Source of the DNA: DATCRE01 sp964235605
Lineage (GTDB): Bacteria > Bacteroidota > Bacteroidia > Cytophagales > Cyclobacteriaceae
Direction: 5' to 3'
NCBI GenBank assembly: GCA_964235605.1
Contig: CAXSCR010000009.1
Span: 35,978 to 99,977 of the forward strand
Length of the DNA stretch: 64,000 bases
The notes under the pieces were generated by a model that worked only from the letters and a program-made list of their open reading frames with translations, ran no database searches and had not been told where the DNA came from. Positions 19,519-29,209 of this stretch are shown piece by piece (the first letter of the stretch is position 1; each line of letters starts with the position of its first letter). The position numbers and the translations under genes are program-made.

Positions 19519-19896
19519 TTATTCTTCCTTAATTTTAGTCGTTTGGTTGTATCCACTGGACAATTTAAAAGGAAGATTTACAACTAATTCATTCTCGTCA
19601 TAAGTTGCTTTAATTCTACTCGCTTCTATAAAGTAAGGAATATCTTGATTGTAAACAATCTGTGGTACATGCGTTAACTTGCCGTTACAATTTATAGGTA
19701 CTAAATAATAAACAGAAAGCTCATCATTACTAATTTCTACCTGAAGTAAATCTCTATTAACTCCCGGCACTCGAACTCTCATTTCACGTCCCGAAGACTT
19801 TTCTTGTAGTGAAAGAAAAGGTTCACTCCGACCCCCATTTAGCGTGTTTGAAACATCAACTGAGGTAATTATATTTCTTAATATCTTTTTCTCCAT
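19519..19896 (-). CDS. Hsp20/alpha-crystallin-family small heat-shock protein
   Basis: 125 residues. A short N-terminal arm is followed by the alpha-crystallin domain: REMRVRVPGVNRDLLQVEIS, ELSVYYLVP, then ASRIKATYDENELVVNLPF, which is the A-x-x-x-[DN]-G-x-L-type block with YDEN replacing the usual NG. It would act as an ATP-independent holdase in the cytoplasm. The terminal I-x-I motif is not evident, so oligomers may differ. An AGGAG-type sequence lies just before the ATG. Confidence 0.82.
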   Translation of the reverse strand: MEKKILRNIITSVDVSNTLNGGRSEPFLSLQEKSSGREMRVRVPGVNRDLLQVEISNDELSVYYLVPINCNGKLTHVPQIVYNQDIPYFIEASRIKATYDENELVVNLPFKLSSGYNQTTKIKEE

Positions 19897-20177
19897 TATT
19901 CATTTCTCCTTCTTTGACCGTTACAGACAATACTTAGACCATGAACATCTTTAAGCCAAAAAGACGCATGCAATAGACAAAATATCCAATAAAATGAAGA
20001 ACTTTTTCGGAAGCAGAAATTATGTCAATAAATTAGAGCAAGTTCATCATAATATATCCATCGTAAAGCATGAGCATTTAATCAACTGAATTAGATCAGT
20101 GACAGTAATATAGCGGTGCGTTGCAATAAATAAACGATATCAAAGACTATAATTGTATTGAATAACTAATATATAAT

Positions 20178-20936
20178 ATGAAAAACAAGATAGCATTAAT
20201 AACAGGCGGAAGCCGTGGCCTTGGTAAAAATATGGCATTGCGATTAGCGCAGAATGGAAGTGATATAATACTTACCTACCATACAAGGAAAGAGGAGGCC
20301 AATCAGGTAGTTTTTGAGATCGAGTCATTGGGAAGAAAGGCTGTAGCCCTTCAGTTTGATATTGGTGATATAAACGCTATCGATGGATTCATACAACAGG
20401 TCTCTAAAACCCTAAAACAAAAGTGGGATGTAGACAAATATGATTTCCTAATTAACAATGCCGGGGTTGGTGCTACCATACCTTTCGCGAATGCAACCGA
20501 GCAAGACTTTGATAAATTGATGAATATACATTTTAAGGGCGTATACTTTCTCACACAAAAATCATTAAACATAATCAATGATAAAGGTAGAATTGTTAAT
20601 CTATCTAGTGGCACAACTAGATTTTGCGTTCCTGGCTACTCTATATACGCATCCATGAAAGGGGCAATAGAAACATTTACGAGGTATCTGGCGAAAGAAG
20701 TAGGGCCACGTGGCATTACGGTAAATGTATTAGCACCTGGTCCTGTTGAAACGGATTTCAATGGCGCTGCAATTCGTAATAATCCGCAAATGAAAAATAT
20801 GCTTGGTGTGCAAACTGCGCTAGGAAGGGTAGGGGAAGCAGAAGACATTGGCGGAATCATTGCGTTCTTATGTTCACCTGAAGGTTATTGGATCAATGGA
20901 CAAAGAATTGAAGCATCGGGCGGAATAAATTTGTAA
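20178..20936 (+). CDS. Short-chain dehydrogenase/reductase
   Basis: 252 residues, classical SDR length. NAD(P)-binding GGSRGLGKN (about 10-18), NNAGVG, catalytic Ser in NLSSGT, the YASMKGA Tyr-Lys pair, and the APGPVETDFN block are all present, as is the C-terminal GQRIEASGGINL. The basic residue after the first Gly pair suggests NADPH use. It reduces or oxidises an alcohol/ketone; substrate unknown. It stands alone. Confidence 0.93.
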   Translation: MKNKIALITGGSRGLGKNMALRLAQNGSDIILTYHTRKEEANQVVFEIESLGRKAVALQFDIGDINAIDGFIQQVSKTLKQKWDVDKYDFLINNAGVGATIPFANATEQDFDKLMNIHFKGVYFLTQKSLNIINDKGRIVNLSSGTTRFCVPGYSIYASMKGAIETFTRYLAKEVGPRGITVNVLAPGPVETDFNGAAIRNNPQMKNMLGVQTALGRVGEAEDIGGIIAFLCSPEGYWINGQRIEASGGINL

Positions 20937-21268
20937 TAGACGAAGGTATAAGCCAGCTAAGATGCCTATTGGATGAGACTCTAAAAAGCTATTTTACCCT
21001 GCAAATATCATCATTGCCAGGTCGGCTTATCTTGTGACAACACCTGGTAAAGCAGTTTATATTCAATTGCTTTTAGAAGATATTTTTACGCTAAGAAGTT
21101 TATATGTTAGGCGTGCTACTGGAACCCAAATACAAACGATTGAAATTATATTTTAAAGGGTTTATTCAAATTAAAAACCATTCCGCTTTTACTTTTTTTC
21201 CCCGTGTATAATCTCTTCCATTAAAATCCAATCCTCAATAACGGATAATTAATTATATTTGCGCCCGC
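20937..21268. other. Gene-free stretch
   Basis: About 330 bases without a credible frame. No clear terminator for the SDR gene is visible. Confidence 0.4.
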
Positions 21269-21712
21269 ATGAAGAGGATCGCAGAATACAGAAAATTGTT
21301 AGGTGTAGATAAAACAGCTGACTTAAAAGAGTTAAAATCCATTTATAGAACTTTTATGAAGGATTGGCATCCTGATAAGTTCCAAATAGAAGCTGAGAAA
21401 GTAGCGGCTGAAGAAAAGAGTAAGTCCTTTATAGAAGCCTATCACTTTCTAGTAAGTATAGCGCCTGAAACACATGAGCAATCGCTTGAGGAATATAGCG
21501 CCATTATTACGTCTTCAAGAATCAAAGATTATAAATATAAAGGGTTGACACTGCAAATCAATTTTTTAGATGGCAGTGTGTACGAATACTTTGGTGTGCC
21601 AAAAAACATCTTCAATAAGCTACAAAGTTCTGATACACCTGATAGGTTTGCACGCAGACATATCTACCACGCTTTTACATATAGAAAGGTAAGTAAGGCT
21701 TTAGCTGTCTAG
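21269..21712 (+). CDS. DnaJ-domain protein with C-terminal KTSC domain
   Basis: 147 residues. Residues ~5-70 are a J domain with the essential HPD tripeptide (KDWHPDKF). Residues ~85-145 match the KTSC domain (YKGLTLQINFLDGSVYEYFGVP, FARRHIYHAFTYRKV), found alone or at the end of lysyl-tRNA synthetases. The J domain would stimulate an Hsp70 partner. The KTSC half may bind RNA or protein, which is not established. Combinations of these two are seen in Bacteroidota. Confidence 0.85.
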   Translation: MKRIAEYRKLLGVDKTADLKELKSIYRTFMKDWHPDKFQIEAEKVAAEEKSKSFIEAYHFLVSIAPETHEQSLEEYSAIITSSRIKDYKYKGLTLQINFLDGSVYEYFGVPKNIFNKLQSSDTPDRFARRHIYHAFTYRKVSKALAV

Positions 21713-21747
21713 TGGCTTAACTGGCTTAGTGAAATAATTCCGGACTA

Positions 21748-22590
21748 TTATTGAAATAGAGATAGCTGCTGAATCTGTGAACGCGCTATTTGTGATTTTA
21801 TAGATTTAGCAAAAGTGCCTGGCATGTTTCGAATATGAAACAGATCGGTTTCTTTATCGCGAGGTGCAATGATGATTTTTGTTTCTCCTGCAATCTTATT
21901 GAAAAGATCATTCACAATTTTTGGTGAATTATTATTCCTTGACAAATGAGACAAGAATAAGTGACTCATGAACGAGGGTCTATGATCTGTAAATAGTTTT
22001 GCAGCTTGTCTATTTGATAAATGACCGCTGCCATTTCGGATTCGATTCTTTAAAAAGATGGGGTATCTGCCATTATCTAACATATCTTCATCGTAATTCG
22101 ATTCTAGAAATGCAGCATGGCACTGTTCAAAATGTTTGATTACGTGGTTGCAGGGTTTACCTATATCTGTGAACACGCCAACCCTTACCGCATTGTCGGT
22201 TACAATAAAGCTGTGTGGGTCGCACGCATCATGAAATTTTGGAAAAGCCGTTACACAAAGTTTGCCAATTGCAACGGGCTCATAGGCCGAGAATGGAACA
22301 ACCAAACTCTCTATGATATCAATGTTGCCCTGTTTTAAAGTATTACAGGTTATGTAAACCGGCAGTTTATGCTTTTTTGATAATGCCGGAATGCCGTGAA
22401 TGTGATCACCATGTTCATGAGATACAAAAATGGCTTTCACTTTTTTTAAGGATAAGCCAAGTCTTTTCATTCGTTTTTCGGTCTCTTTGCAAGAGATTCC
22501 TCCATCAATAAGAATTGCTTCTTCCTGATTACCTATATAATAACAGTTGCCGTTACTTCCAGAATTTAATGACGAGATAAACAAAGACAT
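21748..22590 (-). CDS. MBL-fold hydrolase of the YycJ/WalJ type
   Basis: 280 residues. Starts ISSLNSGSNGNCYYIG and EAILIDGGISCKE, the hallmark of the YycJ/WalJ subfamily. Zinc site in FVSHEHGDHIHG, further ligands in TDIGKP and HLSNRQ, and a C-terminal His in LFLSHLSRNNN. The family resembles 5'-exonuclease-type beta-lactamase-fold enzymes and has been linked to DNA repair or cell-wall signalling in Firmicutes; the role here is unproven. Cytoplasmic. Confidence 0.88.
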   Translation of the reverse strand: MSLFISSLNSGSNGNCYYIGNQEEAILIDGGISCKETEKRMKRLGLSLKKVKAIFVSHEHGDHIHGIPALSKKHKLPVYITCNTLKQGNIDIIESLVVPFSAYEPVAIGKLCVTAFPKFHDACDPHSFIVTDNAVRVGVFTDIGKPCNHVIKHFEQCHAAFLESNYDEDMLDNGRYPIFLKNRIRNGSGHLSNRQAAKLFTDHRPSFMSHLFLSHLSRNNNSPKIVNDLFNKIAGETKIIIAPRDKETDLFHIRNMPGTFAKSIKSQIARSQIQQLSLFQ

Positions 22591-22698
22591 ATGGTGGCGA
22601 AGATAGTGGTTTTTGGAAAAGCTGTTGATAAAATATCTGGCAATTAAACATGGTATGAAAATTTTATTTTGGCTTTATGAATTTTAAACGTAATAATC

Positions 22699-22917
22699 AT
22701 GATACCCAGAAAACTAAAAAAAACACAAGGGGAAGAAAATGATATTCCCGTAGATAGCATAGAGATTGATGATGTAGAAGATCTTGGAACAGAAGAGTTA
22801 TCGGGCCCTTCAACTACGCCTAATTCTACTGCTTATAGTGATACCGATGAAGATGAAAACGAAGGCTTAGGTGACGGTAAGATCGGCAATAACACGTCAG
22901 ATTTATTTGAAAAATAA
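22699..22917 (+). CDS. Small acidic hypothetical protein
   Basis: 72 residues, start ATG after an AT-rich leader. The basic N-terminus (MIPRKLKKTQG) is followed by a very acidic, Ser/Thr-rich disordered body (many Asp/Glu). No family recognised. The composition looks like a genuine low-complexity protein rather than a chance frame. Confidence 0.5.
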   Translation: MIPRKLKKTQGEENDIPVDSIEIDDVEDLGTEELSGPSTTPNSTAYSDTDEDENEGLGDGKIGNNTSDLFEK

Positions 22918-23099
22918 GCCTTGTTCTCCATGTATTTTGTGCCGACTATGGCCGTGGTTTGGCCAATGTTATAGTTAACTGTTGTACCAAGGACGTAGTA
23001 TTCAAACACTTCTATACTATAGCTACATATTATTTTAACGTGGTTGGGCCTGCTTCCTAATTAGGAATTTAATATCTTTATATACTAACCCCCAACTAT

Positions 23100-24167
23100 A
23101 TGGTAATTAAATACGCGCCTATTTCATTGGTTCTGCTTGCCGTTACGCTCAGTTCCTGTAGTAAACATGATGATCCCATACCGTCGACACGTACTTATCG
23201 AATGGGTTTTCAAAATTCAGCGCCAAGGTACACCTTTGACGAAGCCATCAAATCACTCGGCATATGGACGCAACGTGCTGATGCGGCTATCATCACTGCA
23301 GATGTTCCCTGGGATTCCTTGTATCAAGGAACAAGAGCTGAAGATTTTGTAGTTAGAAACTATAAAGATTTGGTCTCATATTATCGCAGCAAAAATTTAA
23401 AGTTATGGGTATACATTGAGCCGGCTAATGGCCTAGACCGTGCAAGCGAGGCAAAGCCTTTATTGGATAGGGGGAAAAGTATGACCGATCCAGAGGTACA
23501 GAAGCTTTATAAAAGGTTCGCATTTGTTATGGACAGCGTTCTAATGCCCGACCACATGGGCTTAGCATTGGAAACAAATTTAATAAGGGGTATTGCTTCT
23601 GCGCCAGTTTATCAAGCCATAAAACAAGCAGCTAATGAGGCGGCCACAGAAATAAGAAATTATGATGCGAATGTAAAATTAAGTGTGAGTGTGCAGGTAG
23701 AATTTGCCTGGGGCAAATTGCAAGGTGATAATCAATATTTAGGTGTGCAGTCCGACTTTTTAGACTTTCCTTTTATTGAAGAGTTAGGCCTTTCTTCGTA
23801 TCCTTATTTCTGCTTTGAAAATCCACAAGAAATACCAATTAATTATTACACTAAATTATTAGATGAACAAAGCATTCCTGTGTTTGTGTCCGAAGGTGGG
23901 TGGTCATCTGTTACCGTAGATAAATATACCGGCACTTTGCAAAAACAATATGATTACTTTTCTAGACACAATGAAATCCTGGCTGACGCAAAAGCAATTG
24001 CGCTCTTCCAACTTACATTTACCGATATTGATATAGCATCCTTACCATCAACCACACCTTCAAACCTTAATTTGTTTGCCCACTTAGGCCTGATAGATAT
24101 TGATTTCAATTCAAAACTGGCCATGGAGAAATGGGACGAAATGTTCAAAATGCAACTCGAGGAGTAG
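23100..24167 (+). CDS. Lipoprotein with glycosidase-like TIM-barrel
   Basis: 355 residues. Lipoprotein signal with lipobox LSSC (Cys20). The body has the beta/alpha-barrel pattern of clan-A glycosidases: an acidic residue after a strand in MGLALETNLI (acid/base candidate) and a second in IPVFVSEGGWSS (nucleophile candidate), with LKLWVYIEPANG and LGLSSYPYFCF strands. It resembles GH53-type or related endo-glycanases, but I cannot assign a GH family. It is probably anchored at the cell surface or in the periplasm. A good terminator follows. Confidence 0.65.
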   Translation: MVIKYAPISLVLLAVTLSSCSKHDDPIPSTRTYRMGFQNSAPRYTFDEAIKSLGIWTQRADAAIITADVPWDSLYQGTRAEDFVVRNYKDLVSYYRSKNLKLWVYIEPANGLDRASEAKPLLDRGKSMTDPEVQKLYKRFAFVMDSVLMPDHMGLALETNLIRGIASAPVYQAIKQAANEAATEIRNYDANVKLSVSVQVEFAWGKLQGDNQYLGVQSDFLDFPFIEELGLSSYPYFCFENPQEIPINYYTKLLDEQSIPVFVSEGGWSSVTVDKYTGTLQKQYDYFSRHNEILADAKAIALFQLTFTDIDIASLPSTTPSNLNLFAHLGLIDIDFNSKLAMEKWDEMFKMQLEE

Positions 24168-24210
24168 AATTTTTCAGGAATATGAAAAAAAAGTAAAATA
24201 TTTTATTGAA

Positions 24211-24236
24211 AAAGGCTGCTCAGAACGCAGCCTTTT
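24211..24236 (+). terminator. Rho-independent terminator
   Basis: GGCTGC and GCAGCC arms, with flanking AAA/TTTT extending the stem, around a 7-base loop, 45 bases after the lipoprotein gene. Confidence 0.85.
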
Positions 24237-24321
24237 GTGGTTAAAATGAATTACTTCTTATACTATTTGTAAATTGCGTTAAATAAAAGTTCAACCAACA
24301 CCTAAACTAAAAACTATAACT

Positions 24322-24777
24322 ATGGCAAAATCAAAAGAAACTTGGAGTAAAAAGGAAACAGAAGGCAGGAAGGCAAAGAAGAAAAAAGAGAAGGAGCAAA
24401 AAAAGGAAGACAGAAAAGCGAATGCTAAGGAAGGCAAAACTTTTGATGACATGATCGCTTATATGGATGAAGATGGCAATTTCTCATCAACACCGCCAGA
24501 TCCTAAAAAGAAAAAAATTATTAGGGCTGAGGATATTACAATTGGTGTACCTAAACAAGACACGTTAAAGAAAGAAGATCCAACCAGAACTGGTATTGTT
24601 AGTTTTTTCAACGACTCTAAGGGTTATGGATTTATAAAAGACTCTGAAACTAAGGATAGTATTTTCGTTCACATCAATGCAGTTGTAGATCAGATTAAGG
24701 AAAATAACAAGGTAACATTTGAGGTTGAAATGGGGCAAAAAGGTCCGAACGCAGTAAATGTTAAGCTTGCTAAATAA
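24322..24777 (+). CDS. Cold-shock-domain protein with Lys-rich N-terminal extension
   Basis: 151 residues. Residues 1-60 are extremely Lys/Glu-rich and probably disordered. The last ~65 residues are a cold-shock domain: TGIVSFFNDSKGYGFIKD (RNP1), DSIFVHINAV (RNP2) and VTFEVEMGQKGPNAVNV. It would bind single-stranded nucleic acid. This longer, tailed version differs from the ~65-residue CspA type and is known in Bacteroidota. The reading frame is complete. Confidence 0.88.
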   Translation: MAKSKETWSKKETEGRKAKKKKEKEQKKEDRKANAKEGKTFDDMIAYMDEDGNFSSTPPDPKKKKIIRAEDITIGVPKQDTLKKEDPTRTGIVSFFNDSKGYGFIKDSETKDSIFVHINAVVDQIKENNKVTFEVEMGQKGPNAVNVKLAK

Positions 24778-24800
24778 TATTGATCTGAACACGCACGCCA

Positions 24801-25760
24801 TTAGTCTTTTGCTAAAAAATATAAAATTCTTTTATTAATTGTTTCTGGTTGATCCATAGAAAGGAAATGGCCGGTATGTGGAATAATCGAAGATTCAATA
24901 TTTGGAATGAGCTCTTGGGCTTTTTTTAAGTTATGCTCATTATTTATAATATCTTTTTCACCTATTAGCAATAAGATAGGTGACTGAAGTGATTTCAATT
25001 CCTCATTCGAAAAGGGTGTCATTTTGAAAATGCTTTTATTTATTTTGGCTAGCTCTGATGCAATGTAGAATTGATTAATAAAGGGCTGTCTCAATCCTTC
25101 TACATCATAAGAAAGCGTCTTTAAAATATTTTTCAATCTTGCTCGTTGGGGGTATAAGGCGAAAGTAATATTGGATATTACTTTTGGTTTTAACTTCAGT
25201 GAGGAAAACGTTTGTGCAGGACTTAATAAAACGATTTTGTTAATTCTTGATTTGTTATGCAGCGCAATGTTTAAAGCCAACCATCCTCCTCTAGAGGCGC
25301 CTATGATGTTTACGCGTTTAAATTCAAAATGATCGAAAATCTCGCCATACCATTTGGCTATTTCTTCAACCTCGTTTAACTCTTTTTTTGAAGGCACTGA
25401 CTTGCCGGGCTCAAGGATAAAGTCGATGGCATATATTCTGTTCTTTTCTGCAAGCGATTTCACATTTGGATACCACATCGTTGAACTAGCATTTAATCCA
25501 TGCATTAATATTAAAGGTGGCGCATTCTTCGGCCCACTTACAATGACATGAGCAATACCATAACTCGTTTTTACTTTAACTTCTTCATAGGGTACGGGCC
25601 ATAATGCCAAAGTCTTATCATACGATTTTATATATGCTTCTGCAGCGTGTCTGCTCTCAAAAAGTTCTGAATTACCTTTTATCTTCTCTTTAGTGCCCGC
25701 ACAATTAAAAGAAATGATGGTCGAGATTAATAGAATTGACAATTTGTTCTTAAATCTCAT
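24801..25760 (-). CDS. Lipoprotein alpha/beta hydrolase
   Basis: About 319 residues from ATG 25760; the upstream ATG at 25781 adds seven residues. A lipoprotein signal ends at SFNC. Motifs: HGLNASSTMW (oxyanion hole), nucleophile elbow GASRGGW, Asp in IGEKDIIN, His in PHTGHFLSMDQP. It is a proline-iminopeptidase/haloperoxidase-like hydrolase; substrate unknown. Membrane-attached. It converges with the cold-shock gene, 24 bases apart. Confidence 0.87.
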   Translation of the reverse strand: MRFKNKLSILLISTIISFNCAGTKEKIKGNSELFESRHAAEAYIKSYDKTLALWPVPYEEVKVKTSYGIAHVIVSGPKNAPPLILMHGLNASSTMWYPNVKSLAEKNRIYAIDFILEPGKSVPSKKELNEVEEIAKWYGEIFDHFEFKRVNIIGASRGGWLALNIALHNKSRINKIVLLSPAQTFSSLKLKPKVISNITFALYPQRARLKNILKTLSYDVEGLRQPFINQFYIASELAKINKSIFKMTPFSNEELKSLQSPILLLIGEKDIINNEHNLKKAQELIPNIESSIIPHTGHFLSMDQPETINKRILYFLAKD

Positions 25761-26599
25761 ACGTAGAGCCAGTGGTTTCATAATTTTACTGTAATTGAAT
25801 AATCATGTGACTAAGCAAGTACATTTAACCGTATACAAAATATTGGACCAGCTGTGATTTGTTCTATAAGACTAAATCAGTTTGTTATTAATTCCAAAAT
25901 TATGAGAATCACATCCATTTTATTTCTAATTATTACCATTAGCTAGGGTCTGCTGAAAAAGTAAATATTGATATTTTTTTTAAATGGTGCGGCTTTGAAG
26001 CCGACACCCATTTTCAATTAGTGAACATGATTAAAAATTGTTTGCAAGGGTGTTACAAATTCATCGTGCAAAGGCTGGCCTTGACTGAGGTAGCTTTTTT
26101 TCGATGCACGGTTTTTTACGGCTTTTGGCATTTTTCCTAGCACTTGATTTTTAAAGATCATATCTGGAGAGAACATAGAATATTGTTTTACTAAACACAG
26201 AGGTGCAGCAGTTCATAGTGGGTGTATGCGTTAGCAATTGCTTACCTGTGCAAAGATATCATGTACCACATTAATATTTTAAATAAGGAAGGTGTACATA
26301 GTTTTTCATAACAGGACATGGTCAAGGAGGAGCATTGGCAAATATGTTGAAGTCTTATCTGGAGAATTTATACACACAATAATATACTTCTATTTTGAAG
26401 ATGTACTTTCCCGCTGAGTACTTATCTAGACGAAAATTTCTCACTGAAAATTTGTAGTCATGTAAGGTTGAATCATGAATTGCTTTAAAACATGAATTGC
26501 TATTTCGTATTATAATATTAGTTCCGTTGTTCTTAAGCGGAATTTATCTTGGTATGTTACGGCTAAGCGATCGAGACGTTTTAGATGCGTATGAATCAA
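25761..26599. other. Long gene-poor region with a possible IS remnant
   Basis: About 840 bases. It contains AGGGTCTGCTGAAAAAG (25945-25961), which looks like the terminal repeat of a Bacteroidota insertion sequence, and a broken minus-strand frame just inside it (listed separately). The rest (26177-26599) shows no gene. Confidence 0.4.
26018..26176 (-). pseudogene. Short coding remnant, possibly the C-terminal end of a transposase
   Basis: A 52-residue frame starting MFSPDMIFKNQVLGK and ending TIFNHVH has a strongly basic, protein-like composition, and the same frame stays open some 13 codons further upstream before a stop. Together with the IS-end-like AGGGTCTGCTGAAAAAG 55 bases beyond its stop, it looks like the tail of a decayed transposase. 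I do not recognise the family with certainty, and it could instead be an independent small gene. Confidence 0.35.
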
Positions 26600-27100
26600 T
26601 TAATCACCTCTATTCGCCCTTAACATCTCTGCAAAGCTCTGAGAAGAGCTAAGGGCAATTATGGCCATTGTAATGCGCTTTGTTTTTGTTGTTATTGTCT
26701 TAGCACTATCAATCCATTTGCTGAAATAAATCTGATGCGATTTAGGTAGGGTGTTAAAGAACGAAAAGGCCGTAGGATCATCCTTAAGGCATTTTATAAA
26801 GTCAGCAGATAAGATAATTGCGCGTTCATCAATTTCGAGTTGTACTTTAATAGTATCACCTTCACCTTTGCCAAGGGCCTTTCTAATGGGTCCACTTAAT
26901 GGAAGAATAAAATCACCTTCTCCCATAGGTAACAACGCAGTCTTTTGTATAGCATAATGATCTAACACGCCCTTCACACGGAATGATACACGACTATCTG
27001 ATAATTTTTGTGCTTGGCGCTTAGTAACCTCTATATATGACCATCCTGTTTTCTCGCCTTTTTTATCAAACTTTAGTATACGTGCGTTGAAAGTGATCAT
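26600..27100 (-). CDS. DUF1905/YdeI-type protein
   Basis: 166 residues. The N-terminal half (FNARILKFDKKGEKTGWSYIEV, then MGEGDFILPLSGPIRKALGK and VQLEID) is DUF1905. The C-terminal half (ALKDDPTAFSFFNTLPKSHQIYFSKWID-like) is the YdeI/OmpD-associated domain, ending with the usual RITMAI block. Length is normal for this two-domain family. Role unknown, possibly bacteriocin-resistance related by family name only. Confidence 0.88.
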   Translation of the reverse strand: MITFNARILKFDKKGEKTGWSYIEVTKRQAQKLSDSRVSFRVKGVLDHYAIQKTALLPMGEGDFILPLSGPIRKALGKGEGDTIKVQLEIDERAIILSADFIKCLKDDPTAFSFFNTLPKSHQIYFSKWIDSAKTITTKTKRITMAIIALSSSQSFAEMLRANRGD

Positions 27101-27189
27101 ACTTGTAAAGGTAAGATTTCTATGTTTTTAATAGAAAAATTGGGTAAAAACCTTGGATTAACCCAAAAGAGATATGAGGTGGATTTATT

Positions 27190-29166
27190 ATGTTTGATGT
27201 GGTGAACAAAGTGTCTTTACGTTTTTGTGTCGTTGCATTTTTATTTGCGCTACTAACTTCAGCTAGTGCTCAAGTAGTGGCTATTAAAGGTGAAGCAAAT
27301 TTATCAGATCATAGTTTTGACGAAGATGGAGTATGTAACCTATCGGGTACATGGGAGTTTTACTGGGGCGAATTATTAACTCCGCAAGATTTTGTAAATA
27401 TACAACCATCTTCCAAGCTAAAATGGATTCAGGTGCCAGGCGCATGGCACAAGCAAGGCGATTATACCCTTTCAGGATATGCAACTTACCGGCTTAGGTT
27501 ATTAGTACCAGCAAAGACAAATAGTTTAGCGCTTTATTTCCCAGCTATAAATTCATCATCTAAAATATGGATTAATGGAAAGCTTGAAGAAGAAACCGGA
27601 ACCGTAACTAAGGTCAAGGATAACTACATTCCTAGGCTTGCTGCTTCTGTTATTTCAATTAACCAGGCCGATCGTTATCTGGATATTATTATACAGGTAG
27701 CCAATTTTTCAAATGATAGTGGTGGCATTATTAGTATACCTAAGTTCGGGGAAATAGCAAGTATCATAAGAGAAATAAACAGAGCGAATGGTGTTGATAA
27801 CTTTTTTGTAGGGGGTCTTATAACCATGTTTATCTTTCAACTCCTTTTGGCATTTGTATACAGAACGCGTATGCAGCATCTATGGCTTGCGTTAATTTGC
27901 CTTACAGTTGCCTTACGTGCAATGACGACGCATGGCAGCTTTTTTTTACCTTCCGATTTATTCCAACAGATTGACTGGAAAGTTTGGCAGAAATTGAATT
28001 TCCTCTGCGCTTACGCTGTAGTAGCTTTATTTCCTTTATATGTAAGACATCTTTTTCCAGATGATGCGCCTAAGAAACCCATTCTATGGTTTTGCCTAGT
28101 GTCGTTCCTATTATGTGTAGCTGAAATAGTGATTCCGCAGTATATAGCGCGGGAAATAGTGAATGTATCCTTACTATGTTCCTTTATATATGCTGTATAT
28201 TCCATATTCGGCGCATGTGCTTCAGATCGTAAAGATGCAAAAGGTATTTTAGTAGGTGTACTAGTCGTGTTTTTATTTGTTCTGGTAGAAACATTAAGGA
28301 ACTCTTCAATAGAACCTTTTCAAATTCATTTTAAATATTTCGTGGAGCTTGGCGTTTTGCTATTTCTTTTTTTTCAGACTTTCCTTTTGGCTTATCATCA
28401 CGTAAAAGAATATATAAGTTTGGAGGGATTAAATCAGAATCTGGAGAAGATTATTACTGAACGTACAGGGCAATTAATTAAAGCAAATTCAGTTAAAGAC
28501 AGACTGCTTTCACTTATGTCTCACGATATTAAAAGCCCACTAAACTCTTTGCGTGGTATTTTGAATTTGTTTAATAAAGGCACAATATCTGCCGATGAAT
28601 TTAGAAGTTTCACCAATCAAGTTGAGAATGACTTAAGTAAAACTAATATATTGGTAGAAAATATATTGTATTGGACCCGTAATCAACTCAAGGGCAATCA
28701 AGTAAACAAAGAGAAGGTGGATCTTACTAATGTTATTGAAGAGAATTTTAGGCTATTCGAATCAGTTTCTGCAAGTAAAAAGATTGTAATAAAGCACAAC
28801 ATAACAAGTGTCATTACGATTACGACGGATATCAATATCTTAAATTTTGTAATTAGAAATCTTATTTCGAATTCCGTAAAATTCTCGTACGAAAATAGTG
28901 AAATCAATATTTTGATTAGCAAAACAAATGACGCTATATTAATTCAGGTAAAGGATCAAGGAATAGTTATTGATGATTTGATTTTGCAGACGTTAATGAA
29001 TACTGACTTAAGTGACAGTGATATTGGAACGGGTAAAGAAACAAGCATTGTGCTTTGGCTATTACTCTGTCGTGAATACTTGCAAAAGCTAGGTGGAATG
29101 CTGAACGTAGAAGCCACGAAAGAAAAAGGAAATACTTATAATATTTTACTGCCCTTTCCAGGATAG
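27190..29166 (+). CDS. 7TMR-DISM sensor histidine kinase with eroded ATP-binding glycines
   Basis: 658 residues. Signal peptide 1-27 (SASAQ). Residues ~35-190 form a beta-jelly-roll DISM extracellular domain (GTWEFYWGELL, IQVPGAWHKQGDY, IWINGKLEEETG). Seven hydrophobic helices follow (~205-410), then a short coiled coil. HisKA has His445 in MSHDIKSPLNSL. In the HATPase part the N box is intact (NLISNSVKFS), but G1 reads DQGIVI instead of D-x-G-x-G, and the G2 loop reads GKETSIVLWLLLC where GTGLGL is usual. It may be a weak or inactive kinase. A receiver-only protein is encoded convergently 43 bases away. Confidence 0.88.
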   Translation: MFDVVNKVSLRFCVVAFLFALLTSASAQVVAIKGEANLSDHSFDEDGVCNLSGTWEFYWGELLTPQDFVNIQPSSKLKWIQVPGAWHKQGDYTLSGYATYRLRLLVPAKTNSLALYFPAINSSSKIWINGKLEEETGTVTKVKDNYIPRLAASVISINQADRYLDIIIQVANFSNDSGGIISIPKFGEIASIIREINRANGVDNFFVGGLITMFIFQLLLAFVYRTRMQHLWLALICLTVALRAMTTHGSFFLPSDLFQQIDWKVWQKLNFLCAYAVVALFPLYVRHLFPDDAPKKPILWFCLVSFLLCVAEIVIPQYIAREIVNVSLLCSFIYAVYSIFGACASDRKDAKGILVGVLVVFLFVLVETLRNSSIEPFQIHFKYFVELGVLLFLFFQTFLLAYHHVKEYISLEGLNQNLEKIITERTGQLIKANSVKDRLLSLMSHDIKSPLNSLRGILNLFNKGTISADEFRSFTNQVENDLSKTNILVENILYWTRNQLKGNQVNKEKVDLTNVIEENFRLFESVSASKKIVIKHNITSVITITTDINILNFVIRNLISNSVKFSYENSEINILISKTNDAILIQVKDQGIVIDDLILQTLMNTDLSDSDIGTGKETSIVLWLLLCREYLQKLGGMLNVEATKEKGNTYNILLPFPG

Positions 29167-29209
29167 ATTTTTACACTATAATATACTGACGATGTTTTTA
29201 TAAAAAGAG

